From Sesamia nonagrioides (lineage: Eukaryota > Arthropoda > Insecta > Lepidoptera > Noctuidae), in assembly GCA_017933935.1 (NCBI GenBank), contig JADWQK010002002.1, positions 2,976,001-3,040,000 of the forward strand: a stretch of DNA of 64,000 nt, read 5' to 3'. Below are positions 1-12,118 of the stretch, in pieces. A model generated the notes under the pieces. The model made no database searches. It was not told where the DNA came from and worked only from the letters and a program-made list of their open reading frames with translations. The position numbers were made by a program, and so were the translations under genes. The stretch's first letter is position 1. Each line of letters begins with the position of its first letter.

Positions 1-177
1 TCACCAGACACCTTGCCTAGACATTTCTCAACGATTGGAAGATGGACTATTGTTTAACATAGAGCGACTGCCTGACCTCCACAACTCCACGAGTTACTGT
101 GTAATCAGAGTGGTTGTCAGACTTTCGGGATTCTGACTACCAGTAACGACTGTCAAAAATCTACCAATGACTTTATA

Positions 178-390
178 TCTATACTAATATATAAAGCTGA
201 AGAGTTTGTTTCTATGTTTGTTTGTTTGTTCGCGCTCATCTCGGGAACTACTGAGTCCGATTTGAAAAAATCTTTTTGCGTTGGATAGCCCATTAATCCA
301 GAAAGGCTTTAGGCTATATAACATCTTGCTGTGACCAATAGGAGCGGAGCATAACTAAACCACGCGAACGAAGCCGTTGGCAGCCGCTAG
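178..390 (+). mobile_element. Non-autonomous Helitron, family H2
   Basis: Begins TCTATACTAATATATAAAGC and ends GCCGCTAG, inserted between A(177) and T(391), the Helitron rule. H2 copies carry 'ctgaagagtttgtttg' near the 5' end and a GC-rich 3' hairpin just before CTAG. Confidence 0.8.
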
Positions 391-1675
391 TCCTACTATA
401 TAATATTTATATATTTTGTTTTCATTTAAAATCTGACTGTAAGGATAAAATAATCTGAAATAAATAATTAAAATCTTGAAATTTCGTTTTGTAGGGAACC
501 AATTGACACGCTCTACCAACAGTGAGAAAATCAAAACCAAAATCGGAGGCGGTCAGAAAATTACGTCGTTTGATAGCGGTCGCTCAGTATTCGTCATATT
601 GAATCTATGGTGTTTACTTGTTTCTTAGATTATAAGTTTTAATATGTCAAATAATTTGTATAATAAGGTACCATCGTACCGTACCGTACCATCGGCTTCG
701 GGCTCCATCGGACTGACATATCTATATTGGGTCAAAACCCCTAACTAAAATCTAGAATACAAAAATTTGCTACACCCCTCTCCCAAATTTTAGTTTTTTT
801 TTTATGTATATGTTATAAGTATATATTTTGGTAATAGTATGTATGTATATTTAGCTTATTTAAGTATTTTTTTAATAATTATAGGGGCTTTTTTTTTCCT
901 TTAAATATTCTTTCAAGCTAAAGCACCTACCATCTTATCTCTTCACCATCTGGGGTTGACTGGTAGAGAATGCCTAAGGCATTAAATCCGCCTCTGTACA
1001 TGTCATGTGTGCAAAAGAATAAATAAATAAATAATAAAAATAACATTAGGTATAACAAGACTCACAACTGCTATCCATGACCATCATTGTTACTATCTGT
1101 AGCAATACAGATAGCATTCAAGGTACTACTGGCGTACTCGAGTTATAAAAATAGACTTAAAACAAAACACGGCATTGTCACTTGATTGCTGATAACGTGG
1201 TAGCCCTTCCTCGGATAAAGCTGACCAATCCTAAGGGCTACTCCAGAACTGCTGATGACTACGATAAGAACACGAAAAACCGGTTCAGTATTCGCTGAAC
1301 ACACTCAGTATTTATCAATGAATGTGCATATGCCACTATCATATCAACCTTAAGGTCATCTTTGGACCTACAAGAAATAAACGCAAAGTATTCCGGAAAC
1401 CTGCATTTTAATAGCGCTAACGGCATGTTGCAATAGATATACGATAAATAACGTTTTATCGTTTATATAATGTACTTCGGTAGTTACTGTGGAACGCAAT
1501 AAAACTGAATCATCAAGGCAGTATATAGGTACCTTCAGTTCCTATATTTCCTGCGTTCTGTCACGTAAGCACTGCATAGACTATGTTCGAAGAATTCCTT
1601 TACTAAATTATTGTCATAATAACGGTTTAGCCATGTTCTGTTGATTAATTAAAATACAATGTAGCAATGACATCC
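391..1675. other. Unassigned stretch with a LINE-like 3' tail
   Basis: No gene seen. About 900-1032 resembles a LINE 3' end: 'gaatgcctaaggcattaa' followed by an (AAAT)n tail at 1018-1034. The same motif recurs at 38285-38375. The rest shows nothing recognisable. Confidence 0.5.
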
Positions 1676-2067
1676 GAGACCTCCGTGGCGTAGCGGTGCC
1701 GAACACGGCCGCAAGGAGCGCCGCAAGGAGGCGCGGTTTCCAACCCGCGCAGTATTTGCAGCAAATATTTGTATGCATGAATATGAATATTTGCACTGGT
1801 CTAGCCGTGCTTCGGAAAGAACGGGTCCCGGTTGCCATACGAACATCTAATGGCAGGCGTTACGGGTTGTTGGAGCCCTCAAAAATACAATTGATCTAAC
1901 TGCAATGCTGCGATATCGCCATCGGGTTATGGAGGTCAGACGGCAGTCGCTTCACGGAAAATATCAAAGTTCAACCAAAACCAGCAGTTAAACTGGTAAA
2001 ACGGACCCCAGACTGCAAAGCTGAAATAGCTTCGGATGCGACTGGGATTAACGCTGTGATGATGATG
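1676..2067 (+). repeat. SINE family A, near full length
   Basis: tRNA-derived head with A-box-like TGGCGTAGCGG, then a constant body containing 'ggagccctcaaaa' and 'gatgcgactgggattaacgc', and a (GAT)n tail. The B box is damaged by a small internal duplication. Confidence 0.8.
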
Positions 2068-2439
2068 ACTAAATGTAGCAATGATTTTTATTTTTTTCAG
2101 TTTAACAATATTTGTTGTGTTATTTACGTTGCTAAGCAGACCTGCAAAGTACCGGTCGGATTTAAATTTTTCTTTATGATTTTTGAGAAAGATTACAGCT
2201 TAATTAAATTAGGTACTTACGCTACGAACATTAGCAGCCTGAAAGAAGAACTCTCAGCGAAAGTAGAGTACACAACAGAATAGCGCTGGCGGCGATACGA
2301 TGCAACAGGATGGAAATATTTCACTCGCACCGAAGTTAGTGTAACATAAAATCACTCTTCTTCTGCAGCTTTGAACTCTATATCCACTTGCATTATTATT
2401 GATATTATATTTTATTAAATATTGTTAGTTATATTTTAT

Positions 2440-2985
2440 TTTTTTGAGAAAGAGGTCAATCGTCGAATCCAACTCGGCTGGGCTGCTTTCGGGAAGCTAC
2501 GTAAAATCTTCTCGTCCGAAATACCGCAGTGTCTCAAGACAAAAGTCTTCGACCAGTGTGTGTTGCCAGTGATGACTTATGGAATTGACACGTGGCCGCT
2601 AATAATGGGCTTTTTAAGAAGGCTCAAAGTCACTCAAAGGGCAATGGAGAGGGCTATGCTTGGGGTTTCACTGCGTGATCGAATCAGGAATGAGGAGATC
2701 CGCAGAAGAACGAGAGTAACCGACATAGCCCGAAGAATTGCAACACTAAAGTGGCAGTGGGCTGGACACATTGCCCGTAGGGCCGATGCCCGATGGGGCC
2801 GACGGGTTCTCGAGTGGTGACCACGCACCGTAGTGTGGGTAGGCCACCCACAAGGTGGACCGACGACCTGGTGAAGGTTGCAGGCAACCGCTGGATGCGG
2901 GAGGCGCAGGACCGGTCGTCGTGGAGAACCTTGAGGAAGGCTTATGTCCAGCAGTGGACGTCTTTCGGCTGAAATGATGATGATG
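2440..2985 (+). mobile_element. RTE-like LINE, 3' end
   Basis: Encodes the C-terminal end of a reverse transcriptase: RRIQLGWAAFGKLRKIF, ERAMLGVSLRDRIRNEEIR, WQWAGHIARRADARWGRR. The frame then breaks at the stop after VLEW, and the tail is (ATG)n. 5' truncated and dead. The same family occurs at 9890, 47575 and (minus) 41966. Confidence 0.8.
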
Positions 2986-3134
2986 ATGATATTTTATAAG
3001 AATTAGTGTATATTTAAGTATTAGTGGATAACTGCACTGTCGCATTAGGTTAAGGCCTGTAAGGACAGTTGAAAAAGTGATAAACCTAATGAACGATAGT
3101 GGTAAACGTAATGTAACCTTTTTAGGGTTACATT

Positions 3135-3550
3135 GCTTACTGGTGGTAGGCAACAACATCAGCCGCCGGCATAAGTTACCACCCACCAGACAATGTCTTG
3201 CCGCCAAGCGATTCGTCGTGTTCCGGCATGATGTCTGGTGAAGCCGTACGGAGGACGGGTCTGAGCAATTGTGTTGCGATGTGTACCGGGTACGATGTAT
3301 CTAATGTTGTTGTGTCGGGAGTTTGGTCGTGGAGGGTCTCCAGATCATCCTCTGGCGCAGCATCGTTGGTCGTGTTGTTGGGTTAAACATTGCATTACCT
3401 CGCTCAACTGCCGTCTTCCTTCCTATTCACTCAGTTTTTTTTTAAGTGAATAGGCTTAATAAGCTAGTGCGTTTTACCATCAACGATTGCATCACTGCTT
3501 ACCATCAGGCGGGATTGCAGTCAAGCACTAGTTTATAACTAATTAAAAAA
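3135..3550 (+). repeat. ~400-bp interspersed repeat (family N1) with CR1-like LINE tail
   Basis: Body contains 'gattcgtcgtgttccggcat'. The 3' end has 'accatcaacgattgcatcac' and 'gcttaccatcaggcgggatt', ending in a poly(A)-like run. That 3' tail is shared with the CR1-like LINE copies. Other copies: 27005, 37855, 42238 and (minus) 49730. Confidence 0.7.
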
Positions 3551-3718
3551 AAAATTGGATGTTAGGACACAAGTAGACCATTACCTAGGTTAGACATAGG
3601 ATACTTTTTACCTGGTAGATACATTCGTGTGGAATATTTTCCGACGTACAAGCGGGGAAGGCGTATGCAAAGCAACACTTATGGCCCTTGTCCTGCAGCT
3701 TTCAACTCTATACACTTA

Positions 3719-3832
3719 CCCCCTTATTCATAAACGCTGCATAAATTTAACTAGTGATTAGTGACTGTTTTACCATACATTTTTGACGTTTACATGTCAC
3801 TTAACTGTAAGCAACGTTTATGAATAAGGGGG
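3719..3832. mobile_element. MITE with perfect 18-bp terminal inverted repeats
   Basis: Termini CCCCCTTATTCATAAACG and its exact complement enclose 78 bp. A decayed relative is at 55448-55566. No clear target duplication, so superfamily unassigned. Confidence 0.7.
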
Positions 3833-4235
3833 ATTATATTTATATAATGACTGTAAGAAAAAAAAAAAACAATATTTCCACTATCAAGCTGATCATTAAC
3901 CTCTTCTGCTCTGTCCACAATTTCCACATAATGTAAGTATATCGTTATAAGTATGACGTCAAAAACTCCATAAGACTTATCTATGTGTACATCTGAAACT
4001 ATTTCGTAACTCGATTTCTTTTACCTAGTAACAGCGATATAAAGTTTAAGATGTAGGGTAATAAATGTTTGTCACCACTTATTTTGATAACCATTTTCTC
4101 TGTGATAGATGATATACCGACTTACCAACTTATACACTTATACAGCATGTATAAAAACGCGTTTATTTAATTTTAATAGCTGAACTCCGCAGACGCGATG
4201 GTTGTTTATTGTATGTGTATGTATTAGAAACGGGG

Positions 4236-4400
4236 CGTAAAGATCAGTCATCCTACATAGAAATGGGAAGATCCTCCGTCCCGTCCAGACGAGTGTTTTG
4301 TCTGGCAGGCACTTGCCCACCGGTTGAAGTTGTGAAGATTATTGTGTTCTAGTTTCACGGTAAACTCTGCTTGCGAGATGCAAGATTTATGTGACGTCTA
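4236..4400 (+). repeat. Interspersed repeat family N2
   Basis: Contains 'gcacttgccc' and 'acggtaaactctg(c/a)ttgcgag' and ends near 'gtgacgtc'. Further copies at 36382-36625, 37627-37770 and 40615-41130 (interrupted). Unclassified. Confidence 0.5.
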
Positions 4401-4408
4401 CAAATACA

Positions 4409-4706
4409 TCTATACTAATCACAGAAATCGTAATAACAAGACTTGTTATTACGATTTCTGTGATACTAATATATAAAGCTGAAGAGTTTGTTTGTTTGTG
4501 CGCGCTAATCTCAGGAACTACTGGTCCGATTTGAAAAATTCATTTTGCGTTTGATAGCCTATTAATCCAGGAAGGCTTTAGGCTATCCCGCGTAACATCC
4601 CGCTATAACCAATAGGAGCAGAGCAGTAACAAAAAATGTTGCGAAAACTGAAGTCAAAGCGGAGCATAACTAACTCTACGCGAACGAAGTCGCTGGCGGA
4701 GGCTAG
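4409..4706 (+). mobile_element. Helitron H2 carrying a palindromic insert near its 5' end
   Basis: TC at 4409, CTAG at 4703-4706. The start TCTATACTAAT is separated from the rest by a 47-nt palindrome at 4418-4464, and 'actaat' is repeated on both sides of it. The 3' part also has an extra segment around 4625-4665. Confidence 0.75.
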
Positions 4707-4941
4707 TAATTATATAAAGCAGTGGCCTCGATTCCCTTGTTCACAAAATTAAATTAAAAATTTAAGTTCAGTGCATCTTTTTCTTTCTATTTCATTAAGA
4801 CAAGGATAGAAAATAAAATGTTAGTTTAGACCTGTCAAATTGATTCGCGTCTGACGTAAATCGACGTATTTTTGGCCGCCATGTTTATGATCTCGTCTAA
4901 ACTGTCTATGGAGTACCTTAATTCTACAAGGTTAAACTATT

Positions 4942-5409
4942 TAGGGTTGTAACGGAGGCTTGTTAGCGGAGGCGGAGGCGGATGCGGCGGCGACAAGTCT
5001 CACCTGCGCGGATGCGGAGGTTAACGGAGGCGGAGGTGAAAGTAAATATAGAAAAAATTTAAATGTATGGTTAATTAAAACAAAATTTTTATTTTAAATA
5101 CGTACATTAATAGTAGTATACTTGGTGAAAAAAAATATTACCTTCTTGTAATGAAAATTAAGGAGAAACAAATTGTGTTTGCCGCATTCCCGCCTCGCAC
5201 TAATTGATTCTTGACCATTTCGCGCTCAAACGCGGCCGGACGGTTGTCTAGCGTCGCAGCTTACGCGTTATTTATTTTATAAACACGTAAATAAACTTCC
5301 GTTATAACTCCGCAAAAATTGTGCGGAGGCGGAGACGGAAGCGAAGATACGATTTCTTGCGGAACTTCCGCAGTAACGGAAGCGGAGGCGAAGCTCCGTT
5401 ACAACCCTA
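4942..5409. mobile_element. hAT-type MITE with 8-bp target duplication
   Basis: TIRs TAGGGTTGTAACGGAG and complement. Flanked by AAACTATT on both sides (4934-4941 and 5410-5417), the 8-bp duplication of hAT elements. The subterminal zones are full of GGCGGA/GCGGAG repeats and the middle is AT-rich. 468 bp, no coding capacity. Confidence 0.88.
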
Positions 5410-5538
5410 AAACTATTACGTTACCTTCTATCCTTTTCTTAATGTATCAAAAAGTAAAAGATACACTTAGCTCAAAATTAGTTTAGTTTCTGACCAAGAG
5501 AATAGGCGTCAATGTTCGCATGTGGCGTTGTAGGTACA

Positions 5539-6046
5539 GTGTAGCTACCATGAGTTTACATTACGAGACTCGATCGTCGATATCGAACGCGTTTGACTCA
5601 TCGATTAGCCCGCTTCAAGGTTGTAAGAACTCTCAATCAATATAATAAAATACCCAGTAAAATAAAAAATGAGACACTTCCGCTTTTTAAAAAGAGATTG
5701 TCGAATTTATTAATTAATAAATGTTACTATTCCATTGACGAATACATAAACGATTTTTTTTTTTTTTTCTTTGTAATTTTATTTCACCTGACATGATATT
5801 TTTTTGATGACATCCTTTTAATTTTAACGACATTATTTTTGTATATTATCGACATTAATTTAAAATCTGTTTTGCATACCTAATTTAAGGTAGTTAGTAA
5901 TGGATCGTCGAATAACTGAACATCTTTATTGTGTACCTACCTACTAACAATGCAAATAAAATTTATTATTATTATTATAATGAGAGCGCTGAACGCGCTT
6001 GATATCGACCATCGAGTCTCGTAATGTAAACTCATGGTAGCTACAC
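5539..6046. mobile_element. Palindromic MITE split by a LINE insertion
   Basis: 36-bp perfect TIRs start GTGTAGCTACCATGAG. The interior is interrupted at about 5641-5978 by a LINE tail. A partial copy lies at 10221-10352 on the minus strand, without the LINE. Confidence 0.8.
5641..5978 (+). mobile_element. CR1/Jockey-type LINE 3' end
   Basis: Encodes YNKIPSKIKNETLPLFKKRL and CYYSIDEYIND, a typical LINE reverse transcriptase C-terminus, then a 3' UTR and a (TTA)n tail. Inserted in the MITE at 5539-6046. Confidence 0.7.
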
Positions 6047-6792
6047 AGATGGATACATGTAAACACGATAAAACTTACTAATTATTCTCTTCTGTCAACC
6101 CGACAAAGTCAAAGATCTTTAATGTAAGAATTTCTACAGAACTGTTATTGTTAATTTCTCTAGAATTAGCTTCCTTGCAGGTTATATGACTTCATATAAT
6201 TGTTTATTTTTTGAACCCAACAATTCATATACATGAATCTATTACTTGGGTAATAAGTTTTTACTTACAATTTTAAATTCAATGTTTTTTTTTTTTGCTT
6301 CTTTACGATAAAAATAAATGTACCGTATAATATGGTATTTTTGCTATTCATATTACAAACTAGAACACCAGACCCTAAGTGTATGGGATAATTTAAAATC
6401 ACGCTGTAGATATACCAGTCTGCCTATATTTCGTAAGCAATATAAAAGTACAAAGTTTCTCACGATTACCTTGGTGGTTACAAAATCTTGATGAAATGAA
6501 GATTGAAGATTGTATTCCGGAGGAAGTAGATCCTACAACAAACCTGAAATTACCACCATTACTTTTGCGACTATTTACAAGCCTTTTAAGCCAAGCTATT
6601 TATCCTATTTTATAATACTTTACGTATAGGTATGTTATATTGCTCTTTTTACCGTGACGTCACACTAGGTCCTATCAGAATAACAGCGTTGCGACATTTA
6701 TTCTTAAATGTCGAAGCACTGTGCTGAGATAAGAGCCTTTTGGTCTCGTTAGGGACTTTCTATTTATTATTAGTTTTTTAATTAGTTTTTTA
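6047..6792. other. No gene recognised
   Basis: AT-rich sequence without a coding frame, repeat match or RNA signature that I can support. Confidence 0.4.
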
Positions 6793-7104
6793 CTAGCTGT
6801 TGCCTGCGACTCAGTCCGAGTGGACTTCAGTTTACAGCGTGCGGAGCTCAGTTGATATAAAATAAGCGCCTGTTAAAATAATGGGAGCAATATGTACATC
6901 CTCGTTCGCTCCCATATTCGCAACATTTTTTGTTACTGCTCTGCTCCTATTGGTCATAGCGGGATGTTATATAGCCTATGTCCTTTCTCAGACTTTAAAC
7001 TATCTGTGTACCAAATTTCATTACAATCGGTTCAGTAGTTTTGGCGTGAAAGCCGGACAGACAGACGGACAGAGATACTTTCGCATTTATAATATTAGTA
7101 TGGA
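6793..7104 (-). mobile_element. Non-autonomous Helitron, family H1
   Basis: On the minus strand begins TCCATACTAATATTATAAAT and ends CTAG at 6793-6796. A short GTCT/GTCC tract is present. The 3' terminal region is diverged from other H1 copies. Confidence 0.7.
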
Positions 7105-7225
7105 TGTGTAACTTGTTTTTTTTTTTATATTTAAATGTGTCTACTTAGTTTAGTTTTAAGATTGTCCTGGAAGAGTCCCAATAAATATTTTATCCTTACT
7201 TTTTCCTTCCTTCCTTCCTCTTTTT

Positions 7226-7318
7226 TGGGATTGGAAATCGGCGTGTCAGACTTTTACACTGACTAAAACCCAACCGTGTTTCTTCACTTGCCTATGCGCC
7301 AAGGCCACGGTTTCTTAT
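7226..7318 (-). mobile_element. R1-like LINE 3' UTR fragment
   Basis: Minus-strand match to the 3' UTR of the R1-like copy at 59955-60065 ('gggttttagtcagt(g)taaaagtctgacacg'), ending near a (TTCC)n run. Confidence 0.6.
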
Positions 7319-8638
7319 TTACAAGGCTTCAGAAGTTTAAAATACTAGATGGGTGTCCAACCAAGGTTGCATAATTACATCCCAGAATAATAATAAAACA
7401 TAAGCTAAAAATCTTTATTTATACAAAAACCTTTAATATTGCTTAAGACTATAAGATACATAACTTGGATAACTAAAGGTCATATCGATGAGGTAAACAC
7501 TGACTTTTAAACTAGGTACCTAATCCTGTGACTTAGTATTCAGGGATATCCAGGTATGATGCTTGACGACCGTAGGTCGACCCTCCTATACTTAAGTACA
7601 ACATTTAAAGATAATAGATCGGTTTCTAAAATGATAGTTCCGCGCCAGAACATGACAACAAAAACTTGACCTATGCTCTCATATGCCACGTGCAACATCG
7701 AGACAACATACCAAAAGATATCAGTGGCGAAGAGTCCATACAAGCCGATTCCCACCGGGTTACCTTTCAAAAATCAGTTCCATATTCATACAAAAGTATT
7801 TACATTCTATTTCATTAACAAAGTATTATTAATTAAATGCCTGCGCGATTTACAATAGCAATAGTAATTCTTAGCAATACCCTAAGTATCACATTTCATT
7901 TTATAGTCGTAAAGGTAACTCGACGAATTACAGCTTATCTCGGCCAACGTTTTACTATGAGGCGAAAAGAGACAGAGCGTGTCACCATCTCTTTCTAATG
8001 CTCGCTAACTGTACGTAAAATTTAAAGAAAGATAGGCTATTCGCGACCGGGTTGCAGTTCTCTCCTCTCCTCTATTAGAAAGAGACAAAGAAATTATTGT
8101 TATTGAAGCACGGCACGGGAGAAAGAAAACACGACAAAATTAAAAAGAATTAGCGTTATAATGAAATCCTTCGCAAGTCATATTCTTTTTATTTTGGCAT
8201 ATTTTCGTGTTCCATTTCGTAAGGTTGAAAATAAATTATTGTTAGTATGTGACATGTTGCTATACCACTGGTGCGTGATAATTTCGTTTGTTATATTTTA
8301 ATATTTGTGTTATTTAAACTGTGACTGATTCTGTAAGGTAATTTAATCGCAGATTTGGTTAAATACTGTGGATTTTGTTTGTTATTATGGCTTATATTAT
8401 TCTACCGGCAATATTATTCAAGATATCCTGCAGTAGGTAAGTGTTTAAGTGTTTATTTTTTTGGACCGGCTTCCCTTTGTCAAAATTTCACCCTTCGCCA
8501 CTGAAAGATATAAACGGTTCACGTGCAAAATTGGCAATGTAAACATTCGTAGTGAAAGTACAGAGGCGTGTGCGCAGTCAAGCGACTCTCTCTGTTCCGG
8601 TCGCTGACGCCGTGTACGCATACCGTGCAGTGAATTAA
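7319..8638. other. No gene recognised
   Basis: No frame, repeat family or RNA gene can be supported. Some stretches (7930-8130) are less AT-rich but carry no recognisable motif. Confidence 0.4.
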
Positions 8639-9048
8639 TCCACGCAGATAAAGAAAAGATCTGTAAATGGCGTCCGCTCGCATGCGTTCTCACTCACTCT
8701 CTATCTATCTTCGCTGTCTATACTCACACAGCGAAGTAAGCGCTGCAAAAAAAAAGATCATCGATCAGGAATTCAGGATTCGCTTTCCAAACTACTGAAG
8801 CTACTTTGACGCACTCCGAGTTATCGTTAATTTCGTTCCGCTAAAGTCTCTGTTATTTTGTTGTTTTTGTTGAGTTTGATTGTTCAAACTCAAGAAAAAC
8901 AACAATAAAAACAAACACAACAACAAACAAGTAAAATTTTACAATCTTAGCTTTTGGTTTGTGATTGAACAATGCCATGTTTTGTCAACCGTACCATAAC
9001 TCATAAGTATCCGCCGCCATTATCAGATCTTTTCTTTATCTGCGCGGG
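8639..9048. mobile_element. piggyBac-like MITE
   Basis: 25-bp TIRs (23/25 matched) containing GCAGATAAAGAAAAGATCTG. The right end begins CCC when read inward. Flanked by TTAA (8635-8638) on the left and TTAT (9049-9052) on the right, a TTAA target with one change. 410 bp, and it encloses a 20-bp hairpin at 8860-8903. Confidence 0.6.
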
Positions 9049-9257
9049 TTATATACTTAGTAAATTCATTGAATGGTGTTATGTCCTTGACTTCTTTTGT
9101 TTTATGGAAATAAGGGACTTTGCAAACGGTGATTAATAGTCTGGAGATCCATGTGAGAGATCCGTATTTTTCCCGCGTTAATGGAGTAACTGCTGACCGG
9201 AATCGAAATAGGTAGACAGGTACAGACAGACGCTTAACAAGCTACTACAATCTGCAT

Positions 9258-9560
9258 GTTCCACCATCGGACGATCCGTCGTACTGGGAGTTTCCACCCT
9301 TACGTTGTTAACACCGGACCGAACCGGACCGGAGCACCGATCCGGACGAAGCGTTTTGCCTCCTCCTTTATACCGCGTACATCGAGGGACTGGAACAATT
9401 TGCCAGCGGCGGTGTTGCCGTCGGACTACAATTGAGTGTCTTCAAGGCTAGAGTGAATAGGCTCTTAATAAACTAGTGCGCTTTACCATCAACGATTGCG
9501 TCCCTGCTTACCATCAGGCGGGATTGCGGTCAAGCGCTAATTTGTAGTTTATAAAATAAA
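9258..9560 (+). mobile_element. CR1-like LINE 3' end
   Basis: Degenerate C-terminus (RDWNNLPAAV-type frame) from 'gttccaccatcggacgatc' to 'catcaggcgggattgcggtc' and an A-rich tail. Same family as 20484 and 24418. Confidence 0.7.
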
Positions 9561-9889
9561 AAGCAATGCAAACGTTTACTTAGTTATTTAATAATATGAA
9601 GACAAGGAAACTCTTGCGCATGTTTTAGCGTTAGATCTGCGACAATAATACTAATATATACTTACTCGTTGTAATGCATTAATATGCACCTACCTACTGT
9701 AATGATGGAGGAGTTGTTTTTAATAATACTGAATATTTATCAAGAAGACACACATCTGTAGTTGATAATTATGCCGGTAGCTACATGATTACATATGAAC
9801 TATGAGATCCAATGAATTTCCTTGTCATTTTAATATAAATGTTGCAACAAACTGGTTTAAATATCCATTTAGTAATCCGCCTAGAACGC

Positions 9890-10095
9890 CTTGCTCGTAG
9901 AACCGATGGCGGATGGGGCAGTAAGGTTCTGGAGTGACGGCCTCGTACTGGAAGATGCAGCAAGGTGGACCGATGACCTGGTAAAGGTCACGGGAAACCG
10001 ATGGATGCAGGCAGTACAAGATCGGTCATTGTGGAAAGCCTTGGGGGAGGCCTTTGCCCGGCAGTGGACATCTATAGGCTGAAGAAGAAGAAGAA
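9890..10095 (+). mobile_element. RTE-like LINE 3' terminus
   Basis: Encodes the last residues of the reverse transcriptase frame (ARRTDGGWG-like, RWTDDLVKVTGNRWMQAV) and ends in (GAA)n. Confidence 0.65.
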
Positions 10096-10220
10096 ACCGC
10101 CTAGTATTTTAACTAAACGGCGATCTACATGATATTCAAATTATAGCATAAGTTGGAGTTGTACGAAAGACATGCGAGCCGCAGTAAGTCAGGGCACGCT
10201 GGCCAAACCATGGGTTTTGA

Positions 10221-10352
10221 CGTATCGACCGCGTTTGGCGCTCTCATTGGTTGAGAGTTCTTACAAACTTGAAGTGGGCCAATCGATGAGTCAAACGCGG
10301 CCGATATCGATGATCGAGGCTTCGTAATGAAAACTCATGGTAGCCACTATGA
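10221..10352 (-). mobile_element. Partial copy of the 5539-6046 MITE
   Basis: Matches the left part of that element in reverse ('gaactctcaaccaatgagag' across the site where the LINE sits in the other copy), so it shows the uninterrupted state. Confidence 0.6.
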
Positions 10353-10619
10353 TCAACCACGTGCGAGCCGAGAGACCGAAGCGAGGCTAGTACTACTTCC
10401 AAAAGTCAGGCAGTTGACTAAAGGGGTAATGAGACCAGTTACTCCTCGTATTTGTGTTGGCATTCCAATGTCTACCAAGGCTTCTACCACAACGAATAAT
10501 TAAATGAAATTTTTCATGTTAATATTTTTGAAAAAGAGGAATGGTATATGGCTATCTTAGTATAATAATATTTGCACCAATGACAGTCCCATTTGTGGTT
10601 CGGAAGAATCTGTCCATTC

Positions 10620-10740
10620 CTTGGTTGCCTGGAAGAGATCGCATTAGCGATAAGGCCGCCCATTGTATGTTTTTTTTTGTGTTGATTGTTTTGTTTGATA
10701 TTTGGTGTACAATAAAGAATATATAAATAAATAAATAATG
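10620..10740 (+). repeat. LINE 3' UTR-like tail
   Basis: Contains 'gtgtacaataaag' and an (AAAT)n end. The coding part is not recognisable. Confidence 0.45.
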
Positions 10741-10996
10741 CTGTAGAGGGGTGCCTATTCATTAATCTGATGCACTGAACTCCTCTGATGACGATGACTT
10801 AACAGTTTTTTCAGTTTCCTTTCAGTATAGGTATTGTTAATGACAGTGATAAAAAAGTAGGTAGATCAACATTTCAATTGCATTCTAATTCAATTCAATA
10901 CCTTTGTGGGAGAGACGCCACAATTTTGCCAAGAACACGTGCGAAAGTTTAATAAACCATCTAACGCTGGAGAGTATTTAGCGCGAATTAAAATAA

Positions 10997-11197
10997 TCTA
11001 TACTAATATATAAAGCTGAAGAGTTTGTTTGTTTGTTCGCGCTAATCTCGGGAACTACTAGTCCGATTTGAAAAATTCTTTTTGCGTTGGATAGCCCATT
11101 AATTCAAGAGGGCTTTAGGCTACATAACATCACGCTGCGACCAATAGGAGCTGAGCATAACTAATTCCACGCGAACGAAGTCGCTGGCGGCCGCTAG
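10997..11197 (+). mobile_element. Helitron H2
   Basis: A(10996)|TCTATACTAATATATAAAGC to CTAG(11194-11197)|T. Short and well preserved. Confidence 0.82.
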
Positions 11198-11885
11198 TAT
11201 AAATAATATATTACTTGTTAAGTTAAAATAAAATATTTCTTCGCAGATTGACAGATAGGTAGTAAGATCACAGATTGTGAATACGAAAATGACTATATCA
11301 CGACGGACAGTGAAGGAAAAGGGAGAAAAAAATATTACAGCTCAAAGTTCAGCTTACTTTTATTAATTTAAAAAAAATTACATAGGTTGAGTATCAACTG
11401 CATTTTATTTATGCGTGCATGAAAGATAAATCCTTGGAGTCGAACAATTTGAAGGGATTTTTAAGAACCAAGGGCGTCGCCAACTGGGCAGTGAGGGCAG
11501 TTGGAGATTATAAAAAAGTTGCTAAATGTAAAGCAACCAACGTCCTAACTTTGACTAAAACTGCTTGATCAATCATTAAGAAGATGTATGGCTTCTACGG
11601 CTTCGAAGTGAAAAGCTTCATGCGTTGTCAACTTCACCAAGAATTCGTACTTTTCTTATTGTTCGTATCAACTTGCCCCCATAGCCATCGGCTTGCGACA
11701 CTCTTTATAATGGTACTAGCCTACTAGGATGGGGTTTGTCAAACATTGGTAAGTCATTGCCAATGTTTGTATTCTTTTTGGTGTAGGCAAGATCAACAAA
11801 ATTAGGAACTACAATGCATTTGTGCATGGCGAACCTATATGAAAACCTACTTTTGACGATCAAATTTTTTCAGAACGTAAGTATA
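11198..11885. other. No gene recognised
   Basis: AT-rich, with no supportable frame or repeat. Confidence 0.4.
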
Positions 11886-12118
11886 TCCATACTAATATTA
11901 TAAATGTGAAAGTAACTCTGTCTGTCTGTCTGTCTGTTACGCTTTCCCGCTTAAACCTCTCAACCGATTTTGATGAAATTTGGCACAGACAATCTTTAGA
12001 CCCTGAGAAAAAACATAGGCTACCTTTTATCCCGGAAAAATTTGATGTTGCCGAGGGAAATCTAAAAAGCGCGATATAACCGAACTCCACGCGGGCGGAG
12101 CCGCGGGCGGAAAGCTAG
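11886..12118 (+). mobile_element. Helitron H1 with short (GTCT)n
   Basis: A|TCCATACTAATATTATAAAT to GGAAAGCTAG|T, including four GTCT units, the 'aaaaatttgatgttgcc' block and the GC hairpin 'gcgggcggagccgcgggc'. A reference copy for the family. Confidence 0.85.
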
